Assembly: GCA_001804315.1 (NCBI GenBank)
Contig: MHFT01000104.1
Location: 1 to 47,272 of the forward strand
Length of the DNA stretch: 47,272 nucleotides
Source of the DNA: Omnitrophica bacterium RIFCSPLOWO2_12_FULL_50_11
GTDB lineage: Bacteria; Omnitrophota; Omnitrophia; Omnitrophales; Danuiimicrobiaceae
Direction: 5' to 3'
Shown: positions 17,464-25,079 of the stretch, piece by piece
How positions within the stretch are numbered: the first letter of the stretch is position 1
Layout: each line of letters starts with the position of its first letter
Notes under the pieces: model-generated
Databases searched by the model: none
The model's input: the letters and a program-made list of their open reading frames with translations, nothing else
Told to the model about the DNA's origin: nothing
Position numbers and translations under genes: made by a program

Positions 17464-17750
17464 TAAATTCTCCCCTCATCTGGGCGCCACATCCTGATGG
17501 CGTCACCAATCACCGAGCGAATGAACTCATCTCCTTTTTGCTTCCAAGCAAGATAAGGACCCTGATAAAATGGATTCCGAAAGACGGCGAAAATTTTTTC
17601 CTCATCCCAGCCTTCACGAACAAATTCTTCGGCAAAGCAAAGGGTCATGTCACGAAGCGCTGCTTCGCTTTGACCTCGCAACTGAACACCAATAAATTCA
17701 ATGGGGTCTTCTGGATCAAATTCGCTCTTTGGCATTTGCTTACTGAACAA
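17463..17750 (-). CDS. Small conserved-looking unknown protein between the alpha and beta subunit genes
   Basis: 95 residues, soluble and acidic, with ESEFDP-like charged start and FRNPFYQGPYLAWKQKGDEF in the middle. It has no cysteine pairs suited to cluster binding, no signal peptide and no membrane segment. It overlaps the 3' end of nxrA by 11 nt and nxrB by one base, so it is made with the enzyme. I do not recognise the family. A private assembly factor or small accessory subunit is the natural guess from position. Confidence 0.7.
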   Translation of the reverse strand: MFSKQMPKSEFDPEDPIEFIGVQLRGQSEAALRDMTLCFAEEFVREGWDEEKIFAVFRNPFYQGPYLAWKQKGDEFIRSVIGDAIRMWRPDEGRI

Positions 17751-20700
17751 ATCCTCCGCTCAGATACTTTTTCATTACCTCATTCTCGCTCGCCGGTGTA
17801 AAGCCGGTGGTAGCGGGCGCCCAAATTCCTTTTCCTCCCAAGCCGCCGTCTTCAGCCTTACTCACCCGTACCAGTGTTTCTTTGGGAACCGTGTTCACGG
17901 CATGATTGTCTGCTTCACCGCCGAAGATAAACGACATAGATACCTTTGCCTTATGAAAGAGCGTATCGGTTTGGTGCATCGGCATATGCCAATTGCGCGT
18001 GACACTCTGTTGGGAACCGTAGCGGAAATTCGCTTGGTATGCGCCGCCTTCGGACAATGCCCTTTTATCCGGGCGCGTTTCATGAGCCTTCACGGTTTTC
18101 TCCGTTGCGATGTTGGTTCCATGTTTCATCATCACCGTGTTGTAAGGAAACGCGGGATTATATTTCACTCTGAGCATGAGACGCGTTACCTTGTAGAAAG
18201 GATCATCCGGTTTTGCTCCGATATAGGGGCGGTCCGCTGGATTGGCGTCCACGTAGACATAATCCCCGTCATTAATCCCAAAATCCTTCGCTGCTTGGGG
18301 ATTCATGTGAAGTTGTTGCTCGCCCACTCCGGGCGTGCGTTTATCCATCCGATAGGGATCACCGAAATTGGAATCCCAAATCTCATGCCAATCGACATTG
18401 CTCCACATAGAATGAACCCGATGCCGGCTTTTGGGTGTAAGGCAAAAAAATTGAAACCCTCGTTCCCAGAGAAAATTCTTCGTCTTCTTCACTTCGGCCC
18501 ACGGCAATTTGACGTTGCGAACGGTTCGCGCGTCCCAGTGCTCCGCCTCGAGAGGAAGTCCGTAATCATTCGGACGAACGTAAGGATTGGACGTCACAAT
18601 CACATTCGGTAGATAGGGTGTCGCTTCAGGTCCCTCACGGTGTACAATGAAGTTCTCGCCGTATTCGATCGCTTCAGAGACATCCGTATAAGCTTGGAGG
18701 CGCCCCGTTTCGGTATAGAAGGGATAATCCTCATGAATCTGTTCCCAAAAGGGGATGCGCGGATAGGTTCTAAAAAGCATCAGGGCGCCGCCTGAAGGCC
18801 CGTATTTACCAGCCATGATGTCTTCCAGTTTGTAGCCTGCTGTCGTCGTCGAAGTGTCAAGAAGCCGTTGGATATAAACCTCGCGTTTACCTTCTAAGGC
18901 AAATTTCCAGTAGTCGTAGAATCGTTGGTCGCCGGTGATCTCGCCCAGCTTCTGCGCGATGCCGGCGATAATCAGGAGGTCATCTCGGCTGTCAAAAACG
19001 GAGGGAATTCCACCTTTCCAAATCTGAAGAAAGGGGTTTGAACACGAGGCTGTCACCTCAAGCCCTTCAGACTCAACCCAGCTATTCGCGGGAAGTCCAA
19101 TGTCTGCATACTCAATGGAGGCGGTCATTTGAATATCAATGGAGACAATCATCTCCACATTCGGATTGACGTTCTTGATCATGTCGTAGACATGTTTGGC
19201 ATTGTTGATGAGATTCACATTCGTAAACACCATTGCTTTTGTAGGAGTCGGCATGTGGGTTTTGCCCGTGAACACCCTCCTTCCCTCCTTTGGCGTCTCA
19301 ACGATGAGCGGCCGATCCCCGTGATTCCAATAGGCGGGTTCCTCATCTTTGAAAAACGCTTTCACATGCACGTCCTTCCCGTGTGCGTTCGGATCGAGCA
19401 ACGGATGAAAAGGATCTTCAGCCACCCAACCTTTAAATCCGTGTCCTGTCCAAGGAGACCCCTGGAAGAGGGCGGCTTTATAATTGCCGGCCCACGTATG
19501 ACAGCCGGCACCTGGCTTTCCAATGTTCCCCGTGAGAATTAAAGGCAGATAGGCAGCGCGGTTCATTTCTGTCGCATGAAAATAGTGATTGATTCCTTCT
19601 CCTTGGTGGATCGCCGCCGGTTTAATCGTCGCGATGTCTTTGGCAAGCTGCACAATTAATTCCTTAGGGGCATGGGTCATCTCAGCAACGGTTTCGAGGT
19701 CGTAGTCCATAAGATGAATCCGGTAAAGAGAAAAGAGCGTCATCACCTCGATTTCTTTTCCATCAGTTGTTTTCACCTTGAACGTTCCGTGAAGAGCCAG
19801 CTTGATTCCTTTCTCGGCGAATCGCCTGCCAATTTCATCCCGCGTGAGGGCGACGGGTTCATTGTTCCCTTCGTCCCACGCCACAAAATCACCGAGTTTC
19901 TCATACTGCTCATCTTTCAACCCTTGATACTGATAACTTGGACCCTCTTTAGAAAGACCGTGCCGATAGTTGGGGAAAATCTCCTGAGCCCTGAGGCGTT
20001 TTAGATTATCGGTTCTGACGAGGAGCGGAAAATCGGTGAACCGGGTCACAAAATCCCGGTCATACCAATGGTTCTCGATCAGGAGGCGCGCAAGGCCTAG
20101 GAATAAAGCTGCGTCGGTAGCGGGACGAATGGGAAGCCAATAATCCGATTTCGTGGCCGGCGGACTGTACTCGGGAGTGATCGTAACAAGTTTTGCACCG
20201 CGCTCCATACATTCGATGAACCAGTGGCTGTCGGTCAGCTTATTCTCAACTAGATTTTTGCCATCTTGAATAATCAGTTTTGTGAAGCGGAGATCGTTGA
20301 AATCACAATCTGAAGCTTGGAGCCCATGAACCCATGGATGCCCCGGTGCTTGATCTCCATGCCACGTATAATTGGACCAGGCTCTGCCCGCTTTTGCTTC
20401 CTCCTCACCAACGCCCCGGATACGAGTGTCGAGCAGCGCCATCGTATTCGCAAGCCGGTACATCCCATATTTCCCAAAAACCCCTAACAGTCCCATCCCG
20501 CCTCGGAATTTCATCGTACGAATGCCTGAACCTTCCATCGGCGCGAGCATTTCCTCAGGATATCCTTCGGCGAGAAGTTTCCTTTTCCCTTCTTCACCAC
20601 TGTAGCGCTTTCCAATCGCGATCAAGGCTTTCGCAATGTACGTATTGGCCTCGTCCCACGAAATTTTTTCGAACTGATCCGTGCCGCGCGAATCGAATTT

Positions 20701-21171
20701 GTATTTCGCTTTATTCTCCGACGTCAACTCCGGAAAGCCGGCGTCCGCCCACTCGCGCCAACCCCGCCGGACAATGGGATACTTCAAGCGATACGGTCCG
20801 TAGAGCAACCGATGAAAACTAAGACCCTTCTCACATTGACGCGGATTCCAGTTCGGAGTGGCTTTGTTTCCATAAAGGTCGGCATAATTCTGGTAGTCAT
20901 ATTGGGAACCGATGCGGACCACGATCCCATTCCGCACATAAGCCTGAACGCGACAGGCATGAGTATCATTGGGAGAACACACCCAGGAAAAGGCGCGGTC
21001 GTAACGGTATTGGTCCCGGTAAATCTTTTCCCAATTCCGATTGGGATAATAAGCGAGTGGGTTTTCAATCTCTTCGACGGGCTCAAGCGCCCAAAGGGGA
21101 AGGCCTTTCGAAAGAAGGGCAAGACCCATCCCCGTCAGCCCTGAAAGTTTCAAGAATTCACGACGTGTCAT
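17740..21171 (-). CDS. nxrA: NxrA-like molybdopterin catalytic subunit with a Tat signal
   Basis: 1,143 residues from ATG 21171. The protein opens with the Tat motif RREFLKL (3-9) and a hydrophobic stretch; the longer ORF upstream only translates a palindromic repeat. The FS0 cluster motif is C65-x3-D69-x3-C73-x39-C113, with Asp in place of the second Cys, as I recall for NXR. Clade-typical segments include RTMKFRGGMGLLGVFGK, GRAWSNYTWHGDQAPGHP, KLIIQDGKNLVENK and ITPEYSPPATKSDYWLPIRP. The Asp-rich SDCDFNDLRF may supply the Mo ligand (inference). It binds bis-MGD and acts in the periplasm. The relatives I can bring to mind are Nitrospira/Nitrospina/anammox NxrA; perchlorate or other oxyanion reductases are the alternative reading. 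Confidence 0.9.
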   Translation of the reverse strand: MTRREFLKLSGLTGMGLALLSKGLPLWALEPVEEIENPLAYYPNRNWEKIYRDQYRYDRAFSWVCSPNDTHACRVQAYVRNGIVVRIGSQYDYQNYADLYGNKATPNWNPRQCEKGLSFHRLLYGPYRLKYPIVRRGWREWADAGFPELTSENKAKYKFDSRGTDQFEKISWDEANTYIAKALIAIGKRYSGEEGKRKLLAEGYPEEMLAPMEGSGIRTMKFRGGMGLLGVFGKYGMYRLANTMALLDTRIRGVGEEEAKAGRAWSNYTWHGDQAPGHPWVHGLQASDCDFNDLRFTKLIIQDGKNLVENKLTDSHWFIECMERGAKLVTITPEYSPPATKSDYWLPIRPATDAALFLGLARLLIENHWYDRDFVTRFTDFPLLVRTDNLKRLRAQEIFPNYRHGLSKEGPSYQYQGLKDEQYEKLGDFVAWDEGNNEPVALTRDEIGRRFAEKGIKLALHGTFKVKTTDGKEIEVMTLFSLYRIHLMDYDLETVAEMTHAPKELIVQLAKDIATIKPAAIHQGEGINHYFHATEMNRAAYLPLILTGNIGKPGAGCHTWAGNYKAALFQGSPWTGHGFKGWVAEDPFHPLLDPNAHGKDVHVKAFFKDEEPAYWNHGDRPLIVETPKEGRRVFTGKTHMPTPTKAMVFTNVNLINNAKHVYDMIKNVNPNVEMIVSIDIQMTASIEYADIGLPANSWVESEGLEVTASCSNPFLQIWKGGIPSVFDSRDDLLIIAGIAQKLGEITGDQRFYDYWKFALEGKREVYIQRLLDTSTTTAGYKLEDIMAGKYGPSGGALMLFRTYPRIPFWEQIHEDYPFYTETGRLQAYTDVSEAIEYGENFIVHREGPEATPYLPNVIVTSNPYVRPNDYGLPLEAEHWDARTVRNVKLPWAEVKKTKNFLWERGFQFFCLTPKSRHRVHSMWSNVDWHEIWDSNFGDPYRMDKRTPGVGEQQLHMNPQAAKDFGINDGDYVYVDANPADRPYIGAKPDDPFYKVTRLMLRVKYNPAFPYNTVMMKHGTNIATEKTVKAHETRPDKRALSEGGAYQANFRYGSQQSVTRNWHMPMHQTDTLFHKAKVSMSFIFGGEADNHAVNTVPKETLVRVSKAEDGGLGGKGIWAPATTGFTPASENEVMKKYLSGGFVQ

Positions 21172-21268
21172 CCCACCACTTGCTTGACAAGACTCCCCCT
21201 TTAAAGGCGGAGTCTTGTCTTCCTTAGGTGATCCGCCGCCCTCGGGCGGCGGCCAAGCAGGTGGTGGG
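21172..21268. repeat. CCCACCAC...GTGGTGGG palindromic element directly before nxrA
   Basis: Arms CCCACCACTTGCTTG (left) and CAAGCAGGTGGTGGG (right) match at 14 of 15 positions. Inside are two further stems, CAAGACTCCCCCTTTAAAGG / GGCGGAGTCTTGTC and CCGCCGCCCTCGGGCGGCGG. On the minus strand the element ends GTGGTGGG immediately before the ATG of nxrA, so the start region of the mRNA is highly structured. Confidence 0.75.
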
Positions 21269-21292
21269 ATCATCCCCATCGTAGCGCCCTGT

Positions 21293-22987
21293 TCATTTTT
21301 CGAGTGTCAGCTCATCCCAAATGGAAACCATCTTTTGACCATTTCGATCCTTTTCAAACCCATCCCACACGGCAAAAGCGATGTTCATGGGTTTGCCGAC
21401 TGCAAACTGCAAAGCATCTTTCTCCGATGCGTTCATAGATCGGAGGAAAACCACTCGCCAACCTTCATCCTGCCAAACGCCTTTGGCATCCGCCTTTCCA
21501 ACTTTTGGAATCTGAATCGTTAAGGAACCAAACCCTTTTGCTCGAGCTTCTTCGGCTGGCCTTCTTTTTTTAGGGTTTGAAAGTGGATTTCCCGCACCCC
21601 AACCGGTTATAAAAAGCGGATCGTGAAACTCGGTTTTCGAATCCCGCGTTTCAAAAGGACTGCCAGGCTCGTAATTCGTCTGATCCGGGTACCAATCGAT
21701 GGCCGTGTTGGGGTATGCCGTTTCAACGTCCACATGTTCGGCAACATCCTTCTGCCAAGATGCCTTCCAATGCCAAATATAAACGGGCGATGTGCTGCTC
21801 CCCATCGCAAAGAAAGGCGGATCTTCTTCCATGGAAAACTGTAACGCGGCCCCATCGGAAAAGGATTGTGGCGCTATGATCGAATCATCCTGCGCTGCAT
21901 CCCTCCAACTCAGGAGAATCGCAATCTGGGTTCCATTATGGAGTGCCCTTACCTCGATACCTTCAATCCGATCGTTTCTCCACCAAAGAGGCGTGACCGA
22001 TACAAATACGGGTTCAATGTTTGACCAGTAACCTGCCAATGGATCAACCGTCAAAGTCTCTTGTGCTCGGTGCGCCACGATTTTAACACGGCGCAGACGA
22101 GCTCGCTCTTCAGCACCCGGTTTTGGAAGTGTCCGAACGTAATGAATCAAATCCCAAATTTGCTCTTCCGTAAACGCACCGTGATAACTCGGCATCGGAG
22201 AACCGGGCAGCCCGCCGACAATCCGGCAATACAATTCTTCCGGACTCGACGCTCCTTTAAAAATTCCTGCTGTCAAATCGCGGGGTTTTAAGGGAACTCC
22301 CAAACTATCCTTCATAATTTGTCGGCCATCTCCGCGTCCCATGTTTCCATGGCAAGCAGCGCACGCCTTCACAAACAACTCACGCCCGAGCGTAAGACCC
22401 TCTTCTTTAACGGACGGTTCTTGAGAAGCCTTGATGATTGCCTCCGGATCTATTTGCGCCGTTGCCAGTTTCTTCTTTTGATCCCACAGAAGACCTTTCT
22501 CAATCCTTTCGTTTGTCATCTCGCCTTTTTCTTCACTCATACCCAGCTCGATCAAATATCGAACATAATAAACGAGACCCCAGCGATCTCTCTCATTTAG
22601 AAATTCCCACGGGGGCATGACCGAGCCTGGCATTCCGCGTGTGATCGTTTTAAATAAATCCTCATCTCTCACGGTCATGTCCGTGGTCGAAACCAGGCGA
22701 AACTCACCGCGCGTGAAATCCCTCGGTTTCGGATACAAAAGATAAGCAGCTTCGCCGTCTCCCGCTCCCAAGGCTCCGTGGCAGCTCACACAGTGCTTTT
22801 GATAGAGAGCCTCTCCCTTTGAAAAAAGCGCTTCGGTCAAAGGAGGCTTTCCCAGAAATGGGACTTGGGATTGTGCAATTGACGTCCGAGGAGACAAATC
22901 AAAAAAGAAAAACAGAATTAATATGAGGCAGGCACCAACCAGAAAAAGTTTTACCGGATCGAACTTCTTTATCGTAAGGTCATTCAT
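21293..22987 (-). CDS. Fused dihaem cytochrome c / ethylbenzene-dehydrogenase-type haem-b gamma subunit (NxrC-like)
   Basis: 564 residues with a membrane anchor or uncleaved signal at about 12-30 (LFLVGACLILILFFFF). Two class-I cytochrome c domains follow: C66-x2-C69-H70 with distal Met in GMPGSVMPPW, and C209-x2-C212-H213 with distal Met in GLPGSPMPSYHG. Residues from about 315 to the end form a domain like the haem-b gamma subunit of ethylbenzene dehydrogenase, chlorate/perchlorate reductases and NxrC (PLWWRNDRIEGIEVRALHNG, FSDGAALQFSME, GWRVVFLRSM). It is the first gene of the operon and should take electrons from NxrB through haem b to the two c haems. The fusion gives an enzyme with its own electron outlet and no NarI-type membrane subunit. 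Confidence 0.87.
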   Translation of the reverse strand: MNDLTIKKFDPVKLFLVGACLILILFFFFDLSPRTSIAQSQVPFLGKPPLTEALFSKGEALYQKHCVSCHGALGAGDGEAAYLLYPKPRDFTRGEFRLVSTTDMTVRDEDLFKTITRGMPGSVMPPWEFLNERDRWGLVYYVRYLIELGMSEEKGEMTNERIEKGLLWDQKKKLATAQIDPEAIIKASQEPSVKEEGLTLGRELFVKACAACHGNMGRGDGRQIMKDSLGVPLKPRDLTAGIFKGASSPEELYCRIVGGLPGSPMPSYHGAFTEEQIWDLIHYVRTLPKPGAEERARLRRVKIVAHRAQETLTVDPLAGYWSNIEPVFVSVTPLWWRNDRIEGIEVRALHNGTQIAILLSWRDAAQDDSIIAPQSFSDGAALQFSMEEDPPFFAMGSSTSPVYIWHWKASWQKDVAEHVDVETAYPNTAIDWYPDQTNYEPGSPFETRDSKTEFHDPLFITGWGAGNPLSNPKKRRPAEEARAKGFGSLTIQIPKVGKADAKGVWQDEGWRVVFLRSMNASEKDALQFAVGKPMNIAFAVWDGFEKDRNGQKMVSIWDELTLEK

Positions 22988-23047
22988 GTCCTTCGGTATC
23001 CATCTCGCTCATCGACCGAAAGAGTAAATGAACCGACAAAAATATGC

Positions 23048-23063
23048 CGTGACGGACGTCACA
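23048..23063. promoter_or_regulatory. Crp/Fnr-like operator upstream of the molybdoenzyme operon
   Basis: On the minus strand TGTGACGTCCGTCACG matches the Crp-type palindrome TGTGA-N6-TCACA at nine of ten half-site bases. It lies about 60 bp before the ATG of the first operon gene. A site centred here would put a class II start point near 23014, where only a weak -10 (TACTCT, 23026-23021) is visible, as expected for an activator-dependent promoter. It is the only such site I found in this spacer. Confidence 0.45.
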
Positions 23064-23108
23064 TGCGCTTCTAAGAAAACCGTCATCCTGAGGAAGCGCC
23101 CTAAATAG

Positions 23109-23254
23109 GGGGACACAATACTTAATTCACCCCGCTCCACGGCTTGACAGCCGTGGCCTCAAGGTCATTACCCTTCTGGCGAGCGGTACCATTCCTCCCC
23201 GCCTTGACAGGCGGGACTTCCTATGGAGCGGGGTGAATTAAGTATTGTGTCCCC
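23109..23254. mobile_element. 146-bp element with perfect 31-bp inverted ends (MITE- or REP-like)
   Basis: Arms 23109-23139 and 23224-23254 are exact reverse complements, beginning GGGGACACAATACTTAATTC. The interior has two smaller hairpins (GGCTTGACAGCC and CCCGCCTTGACAGGCGGG) and no ORF. It sits upstream of the operon leader, next to a short GTCATCCTGAGG fragment at 23083-23094. The end sequence resembles those associated with IS200/REP-type tyrosine transposases, but no such transposase is in the window. It accounts for most of the gene-free stretch 22988-23392. Confidence 0.75.
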
Positions 23255-23392
23255 TTTTACCTCCCGTTCATAAATGCTCACCGCCTCGCGGAGTTTTTCT
23301 GAACACGCCTCACCGGCACTTGCTCGAGTGACTTCAGGAGGTAGGTCGCGTTGTAACCGGCATTATGATTGTGCCTGAAATGTGATTCATCT

Positions 23393-23622
23393 TCATAACT
23401 TCAAAGACCCTAAAATGATTTCTGCGTTATGCTGTCTGCCCATGTCCGTAACTTCAAGCTCAAGCGTAGACAGAAGGGCCATTCTAATTGGTGGCAGATT
23501 GCTCACCGGAGCATTCTGAGGAACGGTGATATGAAAGATAGGAACGTCCTCTTTTAAAACGCTAAAGGTATTATCTGGATTCAAAATGGCCGCTTCCGAT
23601 AAAAACAATTTTTAAGAATCAT
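23393..23622 (-). pseudogene. Frameshifted DUF6941-like gene
   Basis: The reading frame 23608-23393 encodes FLSEAAILNPDNTFSVLKED and later RMALLSTLELEVTD, which resemble the N-terminal half of DUF6941 proteins. It only opens with TTG right after a stop. If one T were added to the T5 run near 23604, it would join an ATG at 23622 (MILKNC...) that overlaps the upstream gene's stop as ATGA, a normal coupled start. I therefore read it as a gene with a one-base homopolymer deletion. It is also short for the family. Confidence 0.55.
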
Positions 23623-23807
23623 TTTTCTGACTCCTTCTTTGCCTTGATTGGTTTTATCTCGGACAGGGGTTTTGCCGACAACTCAAACCATTCAAAGACA
23701 TTTTCTTGTGAAATTTCATTTCGGGCAATTTGTTTAATGATATGGTAATAACCGTCCAAATCAGATACGTCATGGGCATTCAATCGAAGAAAAACCCTTC
23801 CGCACAC
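23619..23807 (-). CDS. Unknown small protein, probably truncated by the IS3-family element
   Basis: 62 codons from a GTG at 23807; no ATG lies in frame. The C-terminal half is charged (IKPIKAKKESEK) and its TGA overlaps the ATG of the DUF6941-like gene, which suggests a former two-gene operon. The IS3-family element begins about 28 bp upstream, so the N-terminus may have been lost. I do not recognise it. Confidence 0.4.
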   Translation of the reverse strand: MCGRVFLRLNAHDVSDLDGYYHIIKQIARNEISQENVFEWFELSAKPLSEIKPIKAKKESEK

Positions 23808-23895
23808 AAAGGATGTCCGCTTGTTTCCCGCTAGCCCCCTGATATAATTGGACCGCCGATAGCAGAAAGTCAGCGGGCGGGAAAGGGGCTAAGAA

Positions 23896-24190
23896 ATGCC
23901 GAAACGGAAATGGAGTGAGGATGAAAAAAAGCTTGTGGTTTTGGAGCTTTTGAAAGGGGGCAAAAGCGCGAGCCAGATTTCAAAAGAACGCGGAATCAGC
24001 GACGCTTTAATCTATCACTGGCGTGATCAAGTCTTGAAAGCGATCGATGGCGCTTTCAGGGGGGAACGGACGCAATGGCGGATCTGATTTTTCTGCGGAG
24101 CGCGACCGGCTCTTGAGGATCATCGGCGAACAGGCTTGCCTCATTGAAACGCTAAAAAAAATCTCGGCGATGCGTTCACCATTGGTTTAA
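23896..24190 (+). pseudogene. IS3-family orfA with a one-base frameshift
   Basis: The first frame (23896-24087) encodes MPKRKWSEDEKKLVVLELL and a helix-turn-helix (SASQISKERGISDALIYHWR), typical of IS3 OrfA. It then leaves frame at a run of six G at 24059-24064. With five G it would continue to 24190 as GSDFSAERDRLLRIIGEQA...LKK, the expected leucine-zipper-like end. An A8 run at 24154-24161 in the restored frame is a normal IS3 slippery site for -1 frameshifting into orfB. So a programmed shift is present and an unplanned indel disables it. Confidence 0.65.
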
Positions 24191-24222
24191 AACGCAAGAT
24201 CATTACCGAACTGAGGAAATCG

Positions 24223-25050
24223 ATGACCTTGAGTGCGGCTCTGGAATACATGGACTTAAACAAAAGCAGTTATTGCTATGAAGGCCGGCCGAGATCAGAG
24301 GACAAGCGGGTTTTCCCTCTGGATTCCGAGCTGGAGACGGCGCTGAAAGAAATGGCCGGTTATGAACTGACCTTAGGCTATGACAAGGCAACGGATTATC
24401 TGCGGGCCAAACACGACAAGATCTGGAACCGCAAGAAAGTCTATCGGCACATGAAGATCTTGAGATTATTGCAGCCTCGCCACATCAAGTGCTTATGGAG
24501 GAAAAACAAGCGCCTGGCAACCTTCTGTCCGCTCCAAAGCAATGTACGCTGGGAAGCCGATCTGACATGGGTCGCGACACGGATGGGCATGATGTATCTC
24601 GTTGTGATCGAAGATGTCTATGACCGGGAAGCGCTTTCCGGGCACATGAACATTCGTGCCGGTGCCGAAGAGGCGATTGAATGTCTGAAGGAGGCCTTGA
24701 GAAAGCGATTCGGCCGGGAACAGGCTCTGGGATTGCGCCTGACTGTCCGTGTCGATCGCGGCTGTCAATTCACCGCAGAAGCGTTTGCCGAGTTTGCGCA
24801 CTTGGCCGGCATTGAGCTTGAATTTTGCGGTGTTCAGACGCCTAATGACAAGCCGTACATCGAAAGTTTCATCGGCTGCTACAAACTTGAAGAGGTGTAC
24901 CGCAACGATTACCAAGCATTCTTTGAAGCTTACGAAGGTTGGAACAATTACATGACCTGGTACAACACGGCCCGGCCGCACGGAAGCTTGGATAACCTAT
25001 CGCCGGCAGCGTTCCGGGAACAGAAAAAAGTGTCTGCTAAAACCGGCTGA
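24223..25050 (+). CDS. IS3-family transposase OrfB (integrase core)
   Basis: 275 residues with an rve fold. The DDE residues are visible: Asp in RWEADLTWVATRMG, Asp in RVDRGCQFTAEAF and Glu in NDKPYIESFIGCYKLEEVY. The end NTARPHGSLDNLSPAAF is the usual OrfB tail. In frame the sequence extends upstream to the A8 slippage site near 24158, so the native product is probably an OrfAB fusion. The catalytic part looks intact. Confidence 0.85.
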   Translation: MTLSAALEYMDLNKSSYCYEGRPRSEDKRVFPLDSELETALKEMAGYELTLGYDKATDYLRAKHDKIWNRKKVYRHMKILRLLQPRHIKCLWRKNKRLATFCPLQSNVRWEADLTWVATRMGMMYLVVIEDVYDREALSGHMNIRAGAEEAIECLKEALRKRFGREQALGLRLTVRVDRGCQFTAEAFAEFAHLAGIELEFCGVQTPNDKPYIESFIGCYKLEEVYRNDYQAFFEAYEGWNNYMTWYNTARPHGSLDNLSPAAFREQKKVSAKTG

Positions 25051-25079
25051 TTTTGGTCCAAAAATATGGGGGTTGACAC

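Larger units (their letters stand above)
23835..25072 (+). mobile_element. IS3-family insertion sequence
   Basis: Imperfect inverted ends are visible: CCCCCTGATATAATTGGACC at the left, and the complement of GGTCCAAAAATATGGGGG at the right. Between them lie an orfA with a helix-turn-helix and an orfB with an integrase core, as in IS3 elements. No target duplication is obvious. The exact outer bases are uncertain by a few nucleotides. Its right end abuts the truncated ISKra4-type transposase. Confidence 0.7.

Noticed and set aside
17701-18612. 303-codon plus-strand ORF opposite nxrA
   Set aside because: It is the complement of a well-supported molybdoenzyme gene and its translation has no family features; it is a shadow of codon bias.
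21171-21279. Extended nxrA N-terminus (36 more residues)
   Set aside because: The extra codons translate a palindromic repeat; the Tat motif begins exactly at ATG 21171.
24493-24981. 162-codon minus ORF inside the IS3-family orfB
   Set aside because: The plus-strand DDE transposase is clear; this is its complement.
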